The notes beneath the pieces were generated by a model. That model did no database searches and had not been told where the DNA came from. It saw nothing but the letters and a program-made list of their open reading frames with translations. Shown here in pieces: positions 6,592 to 13,718 of a DNA stretch of 13,823 nucleotides (position 1 is its first letter; every line of letters begins with the position of its first letter). A program made the position numbers and the translations under genes. Origin of the DNA: an uncultured Angelakisella sp. (lineage in GTDB: Bacteria > Bacillota > Clostridia > Oscillospirales > Ruminococcaceae); the NCBI GenBank assembly GCA_934524965.1, contig CAKSYU010000044.1:1-13823 (forward strand), in the 5' to 3' direction.

Positions 6592-7915
6592 GGTTGGAAT
6601 GATCTCGCTGGGGTGCAGCAAAAACCAGGTGGACGCCGAGCGCCTTTTGGCGATGCTGGCGGGCGACGGCTTTGCCATCTGCAATGACATGACCGAGTGC
6701 GACGCCGTCATCGTCAACACCTGCGGCTTTATCGAGGACGCCAAGAAGGAATCCATCGATACGATACTGGAGTGCTGTGCCGCCAAGGGCGAGGGGAACC
6801 TGAAATGCGTGGCGGTGACCGGCTGTCTGGCGGAGCGCTATCGGGAGGAGCTGGCGCAGGAGATCCCAGAAGCTGATGTGGTGCTGGGGATCGGCAGCAA
6901 CGCCAAGATCGGCGAAGCGATCAAAAAGGCGGTCATGGGCGAACACTTTACGGAATACGGCGAAAAGGAAGCCCTCTCGATGGAGGGCGAGCGGGTGCTT
7001 GCCAATGAGCCGTGGTTTGCCTATGTGAAGGTGGCGGAGGGCTGCGACAACCGGTGCAGCTACTGTGCCATTCCGCTCATTCGGGGCAGGTTCCGCAGCC
7101 GCCCGATGGAGAATGTGCTGGAGGAATGCCGGACGCTTGCCGCCCGCGGCGTCACCGAGATCAATCTGGTGGCGCAGGATACCACCCGCTACGGCGAGGA
7201 TATTTACGGCGAAAGCCGTCTGCCGGAGCTGATCGACGCGGTGTGCGAAATAGAGGGCGTCCACTGGGTGCGCATTCTGTACTGCTACCCCGACCGCGTG
7301 ACCGATCAGCTCATCGAGACGATAGCCCGCCAGCCCAAGGCGGTGCATTACTTTGATATTCCGGTGCAGCACGCCAGTGCCCATGTTCTGCGGGATATGA
7401 ACCGCCGCGGCGACCGGGAAAGTATCACCGCGCTGTGCCGCAAAATTCGGGAGAAGATCCCCGATGTGGTGCTGAGAACGACGCTGATCGCGGGATTCCC
7501 CACCGAAAGCGAGGAGGACTTTGCCGAGCTGTGTAAGCTGGTGGAGGAGGTGCGCTTTGACCGGCTGGGCTGCTTCGCTTACAGCCAGGAGGAGGACACC
7601 CCCGCCGGCGCCATGGAGCAGCTGCCGGAGGAGCTGCGCCGCCGCCGCGCCGAGATCATTATGGAGCTGCAGATGAGTGCCGCCTTTGACTTTGCCGACC
7701 GATGCACCGGACGCACGCTGGAGGTGCTGGTGGAGGGCTATGAGGACGGGCAATACTACGGACGCAGCTACATGGACGCGCCGGATATTGATACCAAGGT
7801 GTACTTTACCAGTGAGGACGAAATAGAGTTCGGCAGCTATGTGCCGGTACTCATTACCGATACCTGCGACTATGACCTCATCGGCATGGCGCAGCCAAAG
7901 GAGGAAGCAAAATGA
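6581..7915 (+). CDS. rimO: Ribosomal protein S12 methylthiotransferase RimO
   Basis: RimO is a radical-SAM enzyme with two iron-sulfur clusters that adds a methylthio group to the conserved aspartate of ribosomal protein S12. The 444-residue product has the N-terminal UPF0004 cluster cysteines C12 (LGCSKNQVD), C48 (NTCGF) and C82 (TGCLAERY). The radical-SAM triad is C155, C159 and C162 (CDNRCSYCAIPLIRGR), and a C-terminal TRAM domain covers roughly the last 65 residues. SLGCSKNQVD is characteristic of RimO rather than the tRNA enzyme MiaB. The start is GTG 6581, nine bases after AGGAGG (6566-6571) and inside the end of recX. Its stop overlaps the pgsA start as ATGA. Confidence 0.95.
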   Translation: MTIKVGMISLGCSKNQVDAERLLAMLAGDGFAICNDMTECDAVIVNTCGFIEDAKKESIDTILECCAAKGEGNLKCVAVTGCLAERYREELAQEIPEADVVLGIGSNAKIGEAIKKAVMGEHFTEYGEKEALSMEGERVLANEPWFAYVKVAEGCDNRCSYCAIPLIRGRFRSRPMENVLEECRTLAARGVTEINLVAQDTTRYGEDIYGESRLPELIDAVCEIEGVHWVRILYCYPDRVTDQLIETIARQPKAVHYFDIPVQHASAHVLRDMNRRGDRESITALCRKIREKIPDVVLRTTLIAGFPTESEEDFAELCKLVEEVRFDRLGCFAYSQEEDTPAGAMEQLPEELRRRRAEIIMELQMSAAFDFADRCTGRTLEVLVEGYEDGQYYGRSYMDAPDIDTKVYFTSEDEIEFGSYVPVLITDTCDYDLIGMAQPKEEAK

Positions 7916-8460
7916 ATTTACCCAATAAGCTGACGATGCTGCGCATCATTCTGATCCCTGTTTTTCTGGTGCTGGTACTGGTGGAAAGTATCCCGCTGCA
8001 CTACCTGTGGGCGCTGATCGTTTTTCTGTCGGCTTGCATCACCGATACGCTGGACGGTCATATCGCCCGCAGCCGCAACCTTGTCACCGACTTTGGCAAG
8101 CTGATGGACCCCCTTGCCGATAAGCTGCTGGTCATGAGCGCCCTGGTCGCCTTTATCCCCGTGGCGGGGGTGCCGGTGTGGGTGGTCGTGGTCATTCTGG
8201 GGCGCGAGTTTATGGTAACAAGTCTCCGTCTCATTGCTGCCGGCAAGGGCGTGGTGATTGCCGCCGATAAGTGGGGCAAGATCAAGACCATCAGCCAGAT
8301 GATCTGGCTCAACTATACCCTCCTGATGCTGTGGCTGTTCCCCGAAGCGGACTGGGCGCATATCATTTTTGTGGTGCTGATGGGTATTGTGGTGGCAACG
8401 ACGGTTCTCTCCGGCGGCAACTATATGCTGAAGAACAAAGAGCTTTACAGCGACCGATAA
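7912..8460 (+). CDS. pgsA: CDP-diacylglycerol--glycerol-3-phosphate 3-phosphatidyltransferase
   Basis: PgsA makes phosphatidylglycerophosphate from CDP-diacylglycerol and glycerol-3-phosphate, the committed step to phosphatidylglycerol and cardiolipin, in the inner membrane. The 182-residue product has several hydrophobic helices. The CDP-alcohol phosphatidyltransferase signature is complete: D45, D48-G49, A52-R53, G62, D66 and D70 (DTLDGHIAR...FGKLMDPLADK). The MNLPNKLTMLRI N-terminus and VVILGREFMVTSLRL segment are typical of PgsA. The ATGA overlap with rimO suggests translational coupling. In many Firmicutes pgsA lies upstream of recA; here it lies downstream with recX and rimO in between. 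Confidence 0.95.
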   Translation: MNLPNKLTMLRIILIPVFLVLVLVESIPLHYLWALIVFLSACITDTLDGHIARSRNLVTDFGKLMDPLADKLLVMSALVAFIPVAGVPVWVVVVILGREFMVTSLRLIAAGKGVVIAADKWGKIKTISQMIWLNYTLLMLWLFPEADWAHIIFVVLMGIVVATTVLSGGNYMLKNKELYSDR

Positions 8461-8490
8461 CGGTCGATTTGTGATACAAGGAGTAATATT

Positions 8491-9912
8491 ATGCAGCTTT
8501 ATAACAGCTTGAGCCACAAAAAAGAGGAATTTGTGCCCAACCACCCCGATATTGTTAAGATGTACACCTGCGGTCCCACCGTGTACCATTTTGCCCATAT
8601 CGGCAACCTGCGCACCTACATCATGGAAGATGTACTGGAAAAATACCTGCGGTACTGCGGGTACAATGTCAAGCGCGTCATGAACATCACCGATGTGGGA
8701 CACCTTTCCAGCGATGCCGATACCGGCGAGGACAAGATGCTGAAGGGCGCAAAGCGCGAGCACAAAACGGTGATGGAGATTGCGAAATACTACACCGATG
8801 CCTTTTTTGAGGACTGCCGCAAGCTGAACATCAAGACCCCCGATGTGGTGGAGCCTGCCACCGCCTGCATTCCCGAATTCATCAAGCTGGTGGAGGGACT
8901 GCTGGAAAAAGGCTATGCCTATGTAGCAGGCGGTAATGTTTACTTTGATACCTCCAAGCTGGAGAAGTATTACGTCTTTAACGATCACAACGAGGAGGAT
9001 CTCGCCGTCGGTGTCCGGGAGGGCGTGGAGCAGGACGAGAACAAGCGCAACAAGGCGGATTTTGTACTGTGGTTCACCAAGAGCAAGTTCGAGGATCAGG
9101 AGCTGAAGTGGGACTCCCCGTGGGGCGTCGGCTACCCCGGCTGGCACATCGAATGCAGCGGCATTTCGATGAAGCATCTGGGCGAGGATCTGGATATCCA
9201 CTGCGGCGGCATCGATAACGCTTTTCCGCACCACACCAATGAGATCGCCCAGAGCGAGGCGTACCTCGGTCACAAGTGGTGCAACTACTGGTTCCATGTG
9301 CTGCACCTCAATACCAACTCCGGCAAGATGAGCAAGAGCAAGGGCGAATTTCTGACCGTTTCGCTGCTGGAGGAAAAGGGCTACCGCCCGCTGGCGTACC
9401 GCTATTTCTGCCTGCAGAGCCATTACCGCAAGGCGCTGGTCTTCAGCTACGAGAACCTGGATAACGCCGAGCAGGCGTATGAAAAGCTGGTGGCGAGGGT
9501 AGCGGCGCTGAAGCCGGTGGAGAGCGACGCCATAGACGAGGAGGCGGCAGCCGCGCTGCGGAAGGAATTTACCGATGCGCTGGATAACGACCTGAATACC
9601 TCGCTGGCGGTGACCGCCGTGTACGATGTGCTGAAAGCCAAGACCAACGATAAGACCAAGGCGGCGCTGCTGCGGGAATTTGAGACGGTGCTGGGGCTGG
9701 GACTTTTTGAGGAAGCCGCGAAGCACGAGGAAAAGAAGCAGGCGCCGGCAGCCGAGGAGAGCGACCCCGAGATCGACGCGATGATCGCCGAGCGGCAGGC
9801 GGCGCGCAAGAACCGTGACTTTGCCGCTGCCGACCGGATCCGTGATGAGCTGGCTGCCCGCGGCATTGTACTGACCGATACCCCCGAGGGAGTAAAATGG
9901 CACCGTGCCTGA
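8491..9912 (+). CDS. cysS: Cysteinyl-tRNA synthetase
   Basis: CysS is a class I aminoacyl-tRNA synthetase that charges tRNA-Cys. The 473-residue product has the HIGH-type motif HIGN (36-39) and KMSKS (279-283). The four zinc ligands align with those of the E. coli enzyme: C27 (TCGPTVY), C222 (WHIECSG), H247 and E251 (HHTNE). The C-terminal region ends with the usual ERQAARKNRDFAAADRIRDELAARGI helix. ATG 8491 follows AAGGAG (8479-8484) 30 bases after pgsA, and there is no room for a T-box leader, so no own attenuation control is visible. A Glu/Ala-rich linker at about residues 410-430 is the only loosely conserved part. Confidence 0.97.
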   Translation: MQLYNSLSHKKEEFVPNHPDIVKMYTCGPTVYHFAHIGNLRTYIMEDVLEKYLRYCGYNVKRVMNITDVGHLSSDADTGEDKMLKGAKREHKTVMEIAKYYTDAFFEDCRKLNIKTPDVVEPATACIPEFIKLVEGLLEKGYAYVAGGNVYFDTSKLEKYYVFNDHNEEDLAVGVREGVEQDENKRNKADFVLWFTKSKFEDQELKWDSPWGVGYPGWHIECSGISMKHLGEDLDIHCGGIDNAFPHHTNEIAQSEAYLGHKWCNYWFHVLHLNTNSGKMSKSKGEFLTVSLLEEKGYRPLAYRYFCLQSHYRKALVFSYENLDNAEQAYEKLVARVAALKPVESDAIDEEAAAALRKEFTDALDNDLNTSLAVTAVYDVLKAKTNDKTKAALLREFETVLGLGLFEEAAKHEEKKQAPAAEESDPEIDAMIAERQAARKNRDFAAADRIRDELAARGIVLTDTPEGVKWHRA

Positions 9913-9930
9913 ATAAAAACGGAGGACGAT

Positions 9931-10533
9931 ATGGACTGGCTGAAAACCGCTGAAAATATGAAAGCCCGCGGCTTTACGGTGCGGCACTACGCCACCGGCG
10001 CCGAAGCCGCCGAAGCGCTGTGCGCGGAGCTGGCGGGGCAGGAGATCGGTATGGGCGGCAGCATGACCGCCGCCCAAATGAAGCTGCCCGAAAAGCTGGA
10101 GGCGGCGGGCTGCACCGTTTACGCGCGGGGCAAAAGCTGGGACAGAGGCGACACCGACAAGGGCGTGACGGCGCCGGTGTATATCAGCAGCGCCAACGGC
10201 GTGGCGGAGACCGGCGAGCTGGTGAACATAGACGGCACCGGCAACCGTGTGTCGGCAACGCTGTACGGTCCCGAGAAGGTGTACTTCATCGTGGGGCTGA
10301 ACAAGCTGGCGCCGGATCTGGAAGGCGCTATCTGGCGGGCGAGGAACATAGCAAGCCCCCTGAACGCCAAGCGGCTGAACCGCAGGACCCCCTGCGCCAT
10401 GGCGGAGGAGATGAAGTGCTACGACTGCCGCAGCCCCGAGCGCATCTGCCGGGGCATGACCATCCACATGGGCCCCATGAAGGGCGTGGGCGAGACGGTA
10501 GTGGTGCTGATAGACGAAACACTGGGATATTGA
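9931..10533 (+). CDS. LUD-domain protein (LutC/YkgG-like)
   Basis: The 200-residue product belongs to the LUD (DUF162) family, whose best-known member, LutC, is part of the lactate-oxidation complex LutABC. Visible family parts are IGMGGSMT (39-46), SANGVAETGELVNIDGTGNRVSA (about 87-109), GPEKVYFIVGLNKL (113-126) and a C-terminal cysteine set C155, C163, C166 and C173 (CYDCRSPERIC), which may bind metal or an iron-sulfur cluster. There is no lutA or lutB alongside; the neighbours are cysS 18 bases upstream and guaA 37 bases downstream. It is therefore a stand-alone clostridial type and the lactate role is not established. Ribosome site GGAGG (9921-9925). Confidence 0.85.
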   Translation: MDWLKTAENMKARGFTVRHYATGAEAAEALCAELAGQEIGMGGSMTAAQMKLPEKLEAAGCTVYARGKSWDRGDTDKGVTAPVYISSANGVAETGELVNIDGTGNRVSATLYGPEKVYFIVGLNKLAPDLEGAIWRARNIASPLNAKRLNRRTPCAMAEEMKCYDCRSPERICRGMTIHMGPMKGVGETVVVLIDETLGY

Positions 10534-10570
10534 GCCGGAAAACGGCAATGAAGAATAAACGAGGTGGAAC

Positions 10571-12103
10571 ATGAAACACGAGACGGTTTTGGTGCTGGAT
10601 TTCGGCGGGCAGTATAATGAGCTGATCGCCCGACGGGTGCGCGATCTGGGCGTTTACTGCGAGGTGCACCCCTACAAGAAGGCGATGGAGAAGATAGCGG
10701 AGCTTAGTCCCATCGGGATCATCTTTACCGGCGGTCCCAACAGTGTGTACGAGGAGGGCGCGCCCAAGGTAGACCCCGCCGTATTCCGGCAGGGACTGCC
10801 CATTCTGGGGCTGTGCTACGGTCTGCAGATGATGAGCCAGGTGCTGGGCGGCGAGGTAAAAAGCGCGCCGACCCGCGAATTCGGCAAGACGCCGGTACAC
10901 TACGATACCGCCTGCCAGCTCTTTAAGGGCATGCCGGAGGAAGCCATCTGCTGGATGAGCCATGTGGACTATGTGAGCCGTCTGCCGGAGGGCTTTACCG
11001 CCATCTGCCATACGGCAGCCACTGCCAACGCGGGCATTCAGTGCAAAGAGAAAAACCTGTACGGAGTGCAGTTCCACCCTGAGGTGGAGCACACCCAGTT
11101 CGGCAACGATATCCTCAAAAACTTCCTGTATGAGATTTGCCATGCCAAGGGCGACTGGAGCATGAAGGACTATGCCCGCAGCACGGTAGAGGCGCTGCGG
11201 GAGAAGATCGGCGACGGCAAGGTACTGCTGGCGCTTTCCGGCGGTGTGGACAGCAGCGTAGCGGCTGCCCTGCTGGACCGCGCGGTAGGCGACAAGCTGA
11301 CCTGCATCTTTGTGGATCACGGTCTGATGCGCAAGAACGAGGGCGATGAGGTAGAGGCGGCTTTCTCGGGACGTGGCATGAAGTTTATCCGCGTCAATGC
11401 AGAGGATCGGTTTTTGGGGCGTCTCGCCGGTGTGACCGAGCCGGAGAGAAAGCGCAAAATCATCGGCGAGGAGTTTATCCGCGTTTTTGAGGAGGAAGCG
11501 AAGAAGATCGGCAAGGTGGACTTCCTGGCGCAGGGCACCATTTACCCCGATGTGATCGAATCCGGCGCGGGCGACGCGGCGGTCATCAAGAGCCACCACA
11601 ATGTGGGCGGTCTGCCGGACTATGTGGATTTTAAGGAGATCGTGGAGCCGCTGCGGCTGCTCTTTAAGGACGAGGTGCGCCGGCTGGGTCTGGAGCTGGG
11701 TCTGCCGGAGTATCTGGTATGGCGGCAGCCGTTCCCGGGTCCGGGACTGGCGATCCGGGTCATCGGCGAGGTGACGAAGGACAAGCTGGAGATCCTGCGG
11801 GATGCGGACGCTATTTTCCGCGAGGAGCTGGCGGAGGCGGGGCTTTCCCGCAAGGTACACCAGTACTTTGCCGTGCTGACCAACAACCGTTCCGTTGGCG
11901 TGATGGGGGACTTCCGCACCTATGACTACACGCTGGCGCTGCGCGGTGTGACGACCACCGACTTTATGACAGCGGATTGGGCGCGCATTCCTTACGATGT
12001 GCTGGAGAAGGTCTCGAGCCGTATCATCAACGAGGTGGATCACATCAACCGGATCGTGTATGATATCACGAGCAAGCCGCCGGCAACGATTGAGTGGGAA
12101 TGA
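10571..12103 (+). CDS. guaA: GMP synthase (glutamine-hydrolysing)
   Basis: GuaA converts XMP, ATP and glutamine to GMP. The 510-residue product is full length. The N-terminal class I glutamine amidotransferase has nucleophile C82 in GLCYGLQMM and the H169/E171 pair in FHPEVEHT. The ATP-pyrophosphatase domain has the PP-loop SGGVDSS (223-229). The C-terminal dimerisation domain ends with the invariant [12 protein letters not shown] 10571 follows GAGGTGG (10561-10567). It is the last gene of the recX-led run. The final codons are a known integration site for genomic islands, and the sequence after the stop changes character abruptly. The gene itself is intact at its 3' end, as expected when an element brings its own copy of the att core. 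Confidence 0.98.
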   Translation: MKHETVLVLDFGGQYNELIARRVRDLGVYCEVHPYKKAMEKIAELSPIGIIFTGGPNSVYEEGAPKVDPAVFRQGLPILGLCYGLQMMSQVLGGEVKSAPTREFGKTPVHYDTACQLFKGMPEEAICWMSHVDYVSRLPEGFTAICHTAATANAGIQCKEKNLYGVQFHPEVEHTQFGNDILKNFLYEICHAKGDWSMKDYARSTVEALREKIGDGKVLLALSGGVDSSVAAALLDRAVGDKLTCIFVDHGLMRKNEGDEVEAAFSGRGMKFIRVNAEDRFLGRLAGVTEPERKRKIIGEEFIRVFEEEAKKIGKVDFLAQGTIYPDVIESGAGDAAVIKSHHNVGGLPDYVDFKEIVEPLRLLFKDEVRRLGLELGLPEYLVWRQPFPGPGLAIRVIGEVTKDKLEILRDADAIFREELAEAGLSRKVHQYFAVLTNNRSVGVMGDFRTYDYTLALRGVTTTDFMTADWARIPYDVLEKVSSRIINEVDHINRIVYDITSKPPATIEWE

Positions 12104-12345
12104 TACCAAAAAGGCTGAAAAGCCTTGAAAACACGCATTTTTGGAAAATCTCATTTCCCGTTTGATAGCAAAATGATAGCAGATACCTAAACCGTATTGT
12201 TTATTCTTGTTTCAAGGGACAAGCGGTTTGCAGGTTAGGCTATCCCATCCAATCCTATATTAAGAGCAAAAAGGCTCTGCCGACTTTCTGTAAAAGAAGG
12301 TCGGCAGAGCCTTTTGTTATTCTTCCGTGTGTTCTTTGAGGTCGG
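12104..12345. mobile_element. Likely left end (att region) of an element integrated at guaA
   Basis: Directly after the guaA stop, GC content drops and no gene is visible for 377 bases. A weak AAGGCT/AGCCTT hairpin (12111-12126), followed by a T-run only on the minus strand, comes first. Then come two direct copies of TGATAGCA (12163-12170 and 12174-12181), 11 bp apart, the spacing of tyrosine-integrase arm-type sites, and then a strong terminator. Established knowledge: the 3' end of guaA is a recurring attachment site for genomic islands and conjugative elements. That this is such an attL is inference; no integrase lies in the window. Confidence 0.55.
12269..12315. terminator. Very strong bidirectional terminator
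   Basis: AAAAGGCTCTGCCGAC (12269-12284) is perfectly complementary to GTCGGCAGAGCCTTTT (12300-12315). The pairing continues inward for five more pairs including one G·T, leaving the small loop GTAAA (12290-12294). The A-run on one side and T-run on the other make it active in either direction. It insulates the guaA side from the insertion sequence. Confidence 0.9.
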
Positions 12346-12393
12346 GATAATGTACAATAAGTTGCGCAAGATAATGTACAATAAGTTGCGCAA
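12346..12393 (+). repeat. Tandem 24-bp duplication, probable IS256-type left terminal repeat
   Basis: Two identical 24-bp units stand head to tail (12346-12369 and 12370-12393), each starting GATAATGTACAATAAG and ending TTGCGCAA. The GATAA start and overall pattern resemble IS256-family terminal inverted repeats, and the transposase gene starts 87 bases later, as expected for a left end. One unit would suffice, so the doubling is unusual. No inverted copy of the unit is seen downstream in the window. Confidence 0.75.
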
Positions 12394-12412
12394 ATTGAAA
12401 ACCGCATAAAAG

Positions 12413-12441
12413 AAGACATAGCTTGCAGGCTCTGGTAGAAT
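12413..12441 (+). promoter_or_regulatory. Candidate transposase promoter
   Basis: AAGACA (12413-12418) and TAGAAT (12436-12441) are 17 bases apart, with TG at 12433-12434 giving an extended -10 (TGGTAGAAT). It lies inside the insertion sequence, between the terminal repeat and the transposase ribosome site AAAGGAG (12464-12470). Confidence 0.45.
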
Positions 12442-12480
12442 GAAGTCACGACACACCATTCTGAAAGGAGACAGCAAACT

Positions 12481-13167
12481 ATGTCCGAGAAAATTGTACA
12501 GCTAAACGAGGAAGTTATCAAGAGCCAAATCAAGGAATTAGTTCGCGGCAGTGTGGAGGAAACCCTGAACGAGTTGCTGGAGAAGGAGGCGGAGTCGCTG
12601 ACGCAGGCGGCGCGCTACGAGCGCAGTGAGGCCCGTCAGGGCTACCGCAGCGACCACTACGACCGCAACCTCACCACGACCTCCGGCGACGTCACGCTCC
12701 ATATGCCGCGGCTCAAGGGCGTGTCCTTCGAGACTGCCATCATCGAACGGTATCGCCGCCGGGAGAGCAGCGTGGAGGAAGCCCTCATCGAGATGTATCT
12801 GGCGGGCGTTTCCGTGCGCCGGGTGGAGGACATCACGGAGGCGCTGTGGGGCAGCAAGGTCTCGCCTACCACCATCAGTGAACTGAACAAGAAAGCCTAC
12901 GTCCACGTCGAGGACTGGCGAAACCGCCCCTTGCAGGGCGGGCGGTATCCGTATGTCTACGTGGACGGCGTCTACCTGCGCCGCAACTGGGGCGGAGAGT
13001 ACGAAAATGTTGCTGTTTTGGTGGCGATTGCCGTGAATGAGGACGGTTTTCGAGAGGTTTTGGGTGCCGCTGAGGGAATGAAAGAGGACAAGGTCAGCTG
13101 GGTCAGTTTCTTCCAGTGGCTCCGCGGACGCGGCTTGGACGGCGTAAAGCTCATCGTCGGCGACAAT
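12481..13167 (+). pseudogene. IS256-family transposase, 3'-truncated
   Basis: The first 228 codons encode a typical IS256-family (mutator-like) DDE transposase: a helical N-terminus (MSEKIVQLNEEVIKSQIKEL), the YERSEARQGYRSDHYDRNL segment, and the catalytic domain with first Asp D162 (YVYVDGVYL) and second Asp D228 (LIVGD). Full-length members are roughly 400 residues and need a third acidic residue (Glu) that lies beyond this point. After D228 the frame runs on to 13290, but the last ~40 residues (from NSCSTP) have no family resemblance. The gene is thus cut within a few bases of 13166 and joined to other DNA, and cannot be active. Start ATG 12481 is supported by AAAGGAG ten bases upstream. 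Confidence 0.9.
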
Positions 13168-13169
13168 TC

Positions 13170-13253
13170 ATGCTCCACACCGAGCCAGAGAAGCCGGAGC
13201 AGTCCAGAAACCGTGATATGCCGTGCCGCAAGAAACGCGACATGGAGCAGTGA
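13170..13253 (+). pseudogene. Tail of an unidentified gene fused to the broken transposase
   Basis: A frame different from the transposase encodes a 27-residue highly charged stretch, MLHTEPEKPEQSRNRD followed by MPCRKKRDMEQ and TGA at 13251-13253. Its Lys/Arg/Glu-rich composition looks like the natural C-terminus of a DNA-binding or mobilisation protein whose 5' part was removed by the same rearrangement. I do not recognise the family. The ATG is probably internal rather than a real start, since no ribosome site precedes it. Confidence 0.35.
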
Positions 13254-13292
13254 GCAACTACGGTGTAGAGCCGTAAAAATACGAAAATAGCC

Positions 13293-13340
13293 AACAGGAG
13301 CGCGTCGGACGAACCGGGCGTTGTCCGGCGTGCTCCTGTT
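13293..13340. repeat. 18-bp hairpin downstream of the junction
   Basis: Bases 13293-13310 (AACAGGAGCGCGTCGGAC) pair along their whole length with 13323-13340 (GTCCGGCGTGCTCCTGTT), with two G·T pairs, around a 12-base loop. Only a short TTT and then AAAA follow, so it is at best a weak terminator. It could equally be a structural site of a mobile element. Confidence 0.75.
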
Positions 13341-13430
13341 TGAAAATCTCCGTTTTCCCCAAGTCATGAGCCGGAGAAAACGCCCGAAAAATACCCCTAT
13401 TGCGTAACAGAGGCGCAGAAAGGAGCTTGT

Positions 13431-13718
13431 ATGAGAACAGGGCTGACAAAGAGCCAGAAAGTCACGGAAATCTGCTTCGACGAGAAAGAGCCGCTGATCC
13501 ATATCCGCACACACAACACCGACCTCAAGAACAGGCTGTCCGCCTATGCCACAGCCCACCCCGGCGAGTGCCGCCAGACCGACGCAGACCCGGAAACGGG
13601 CTGCATGGAGTTTGAAATCCGCAAGGGGCGGTTCTCCTTTCGGCTGACCGCCCCATACAGCGCAGAACGCCGCTGGGCGGCAAGCGAAGCAACGAAAAAA
13701 CAAATAAAAGGGTTTTAG
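13431..13718 (+). CDS. Conserved-looking small protein of unknown function, mobile-element associated
   Basis: A 95-residue protein starts at ATG 13431 after a good AAAGGAG (13419-13425). It begins MRTGLTKSQKVTEICFDEKE, continues with a strand-rich stretch (LIHIRTHNTDLKNRLSAYATAHPGEC), and ends in a charged segment with PYSAERRWAASEATKK. It has no signal peptide or membrane segment and no catalytic motif that I can name. I recall similar short proteins from conjugative elements of gut Clostridia, but that is memory rather than a search. Its stop codon overlaps the stop of the convergent histidine kinase by four bases. Function unknown. Confidence 0.7.
   Translation: MRTGLTKSQKVTEICFDEKEPLIHIRTHNTDLKNRLSAYATAHPGECRQTDADPETGCMEFEIRKGRFSFRLTAPYSAERRWAASEATKKQIKGF

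Noticed and set aside
6548..7753. A 401-residue minus-strand open frame across rimO
   Set aside because: It is antisense to rimO, whose cluster cysteines are all in place, and lacks any family motif.
8461..8490. A T-box or other leader before cysS
   Set aside because: Only 30 bases separate pgsA and cysS, which is too short for any such element.
7918..10572. An 884-residue open frame on the minus strand
   Set aside because: It lies antisense to pgsA, cysS and the LUD gene, all with clear family motifs. Its His/Leu/Ala-rich translation is the usual shadow of GC-rich codons.
10328..12154. A 608-residue minus-strand open frame across guaA
   Set aside because: It is antisense to an intact guaA, has no recognisable domain, and its composition matches a mirrored frame.
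12235..12533. Short minus-strand frames over the tandem 24-bp repeat
   Set aside because: The duplicated peptide they contain is just the translated terminal repeat and the strong terminator. No ribosome site or family was seen.
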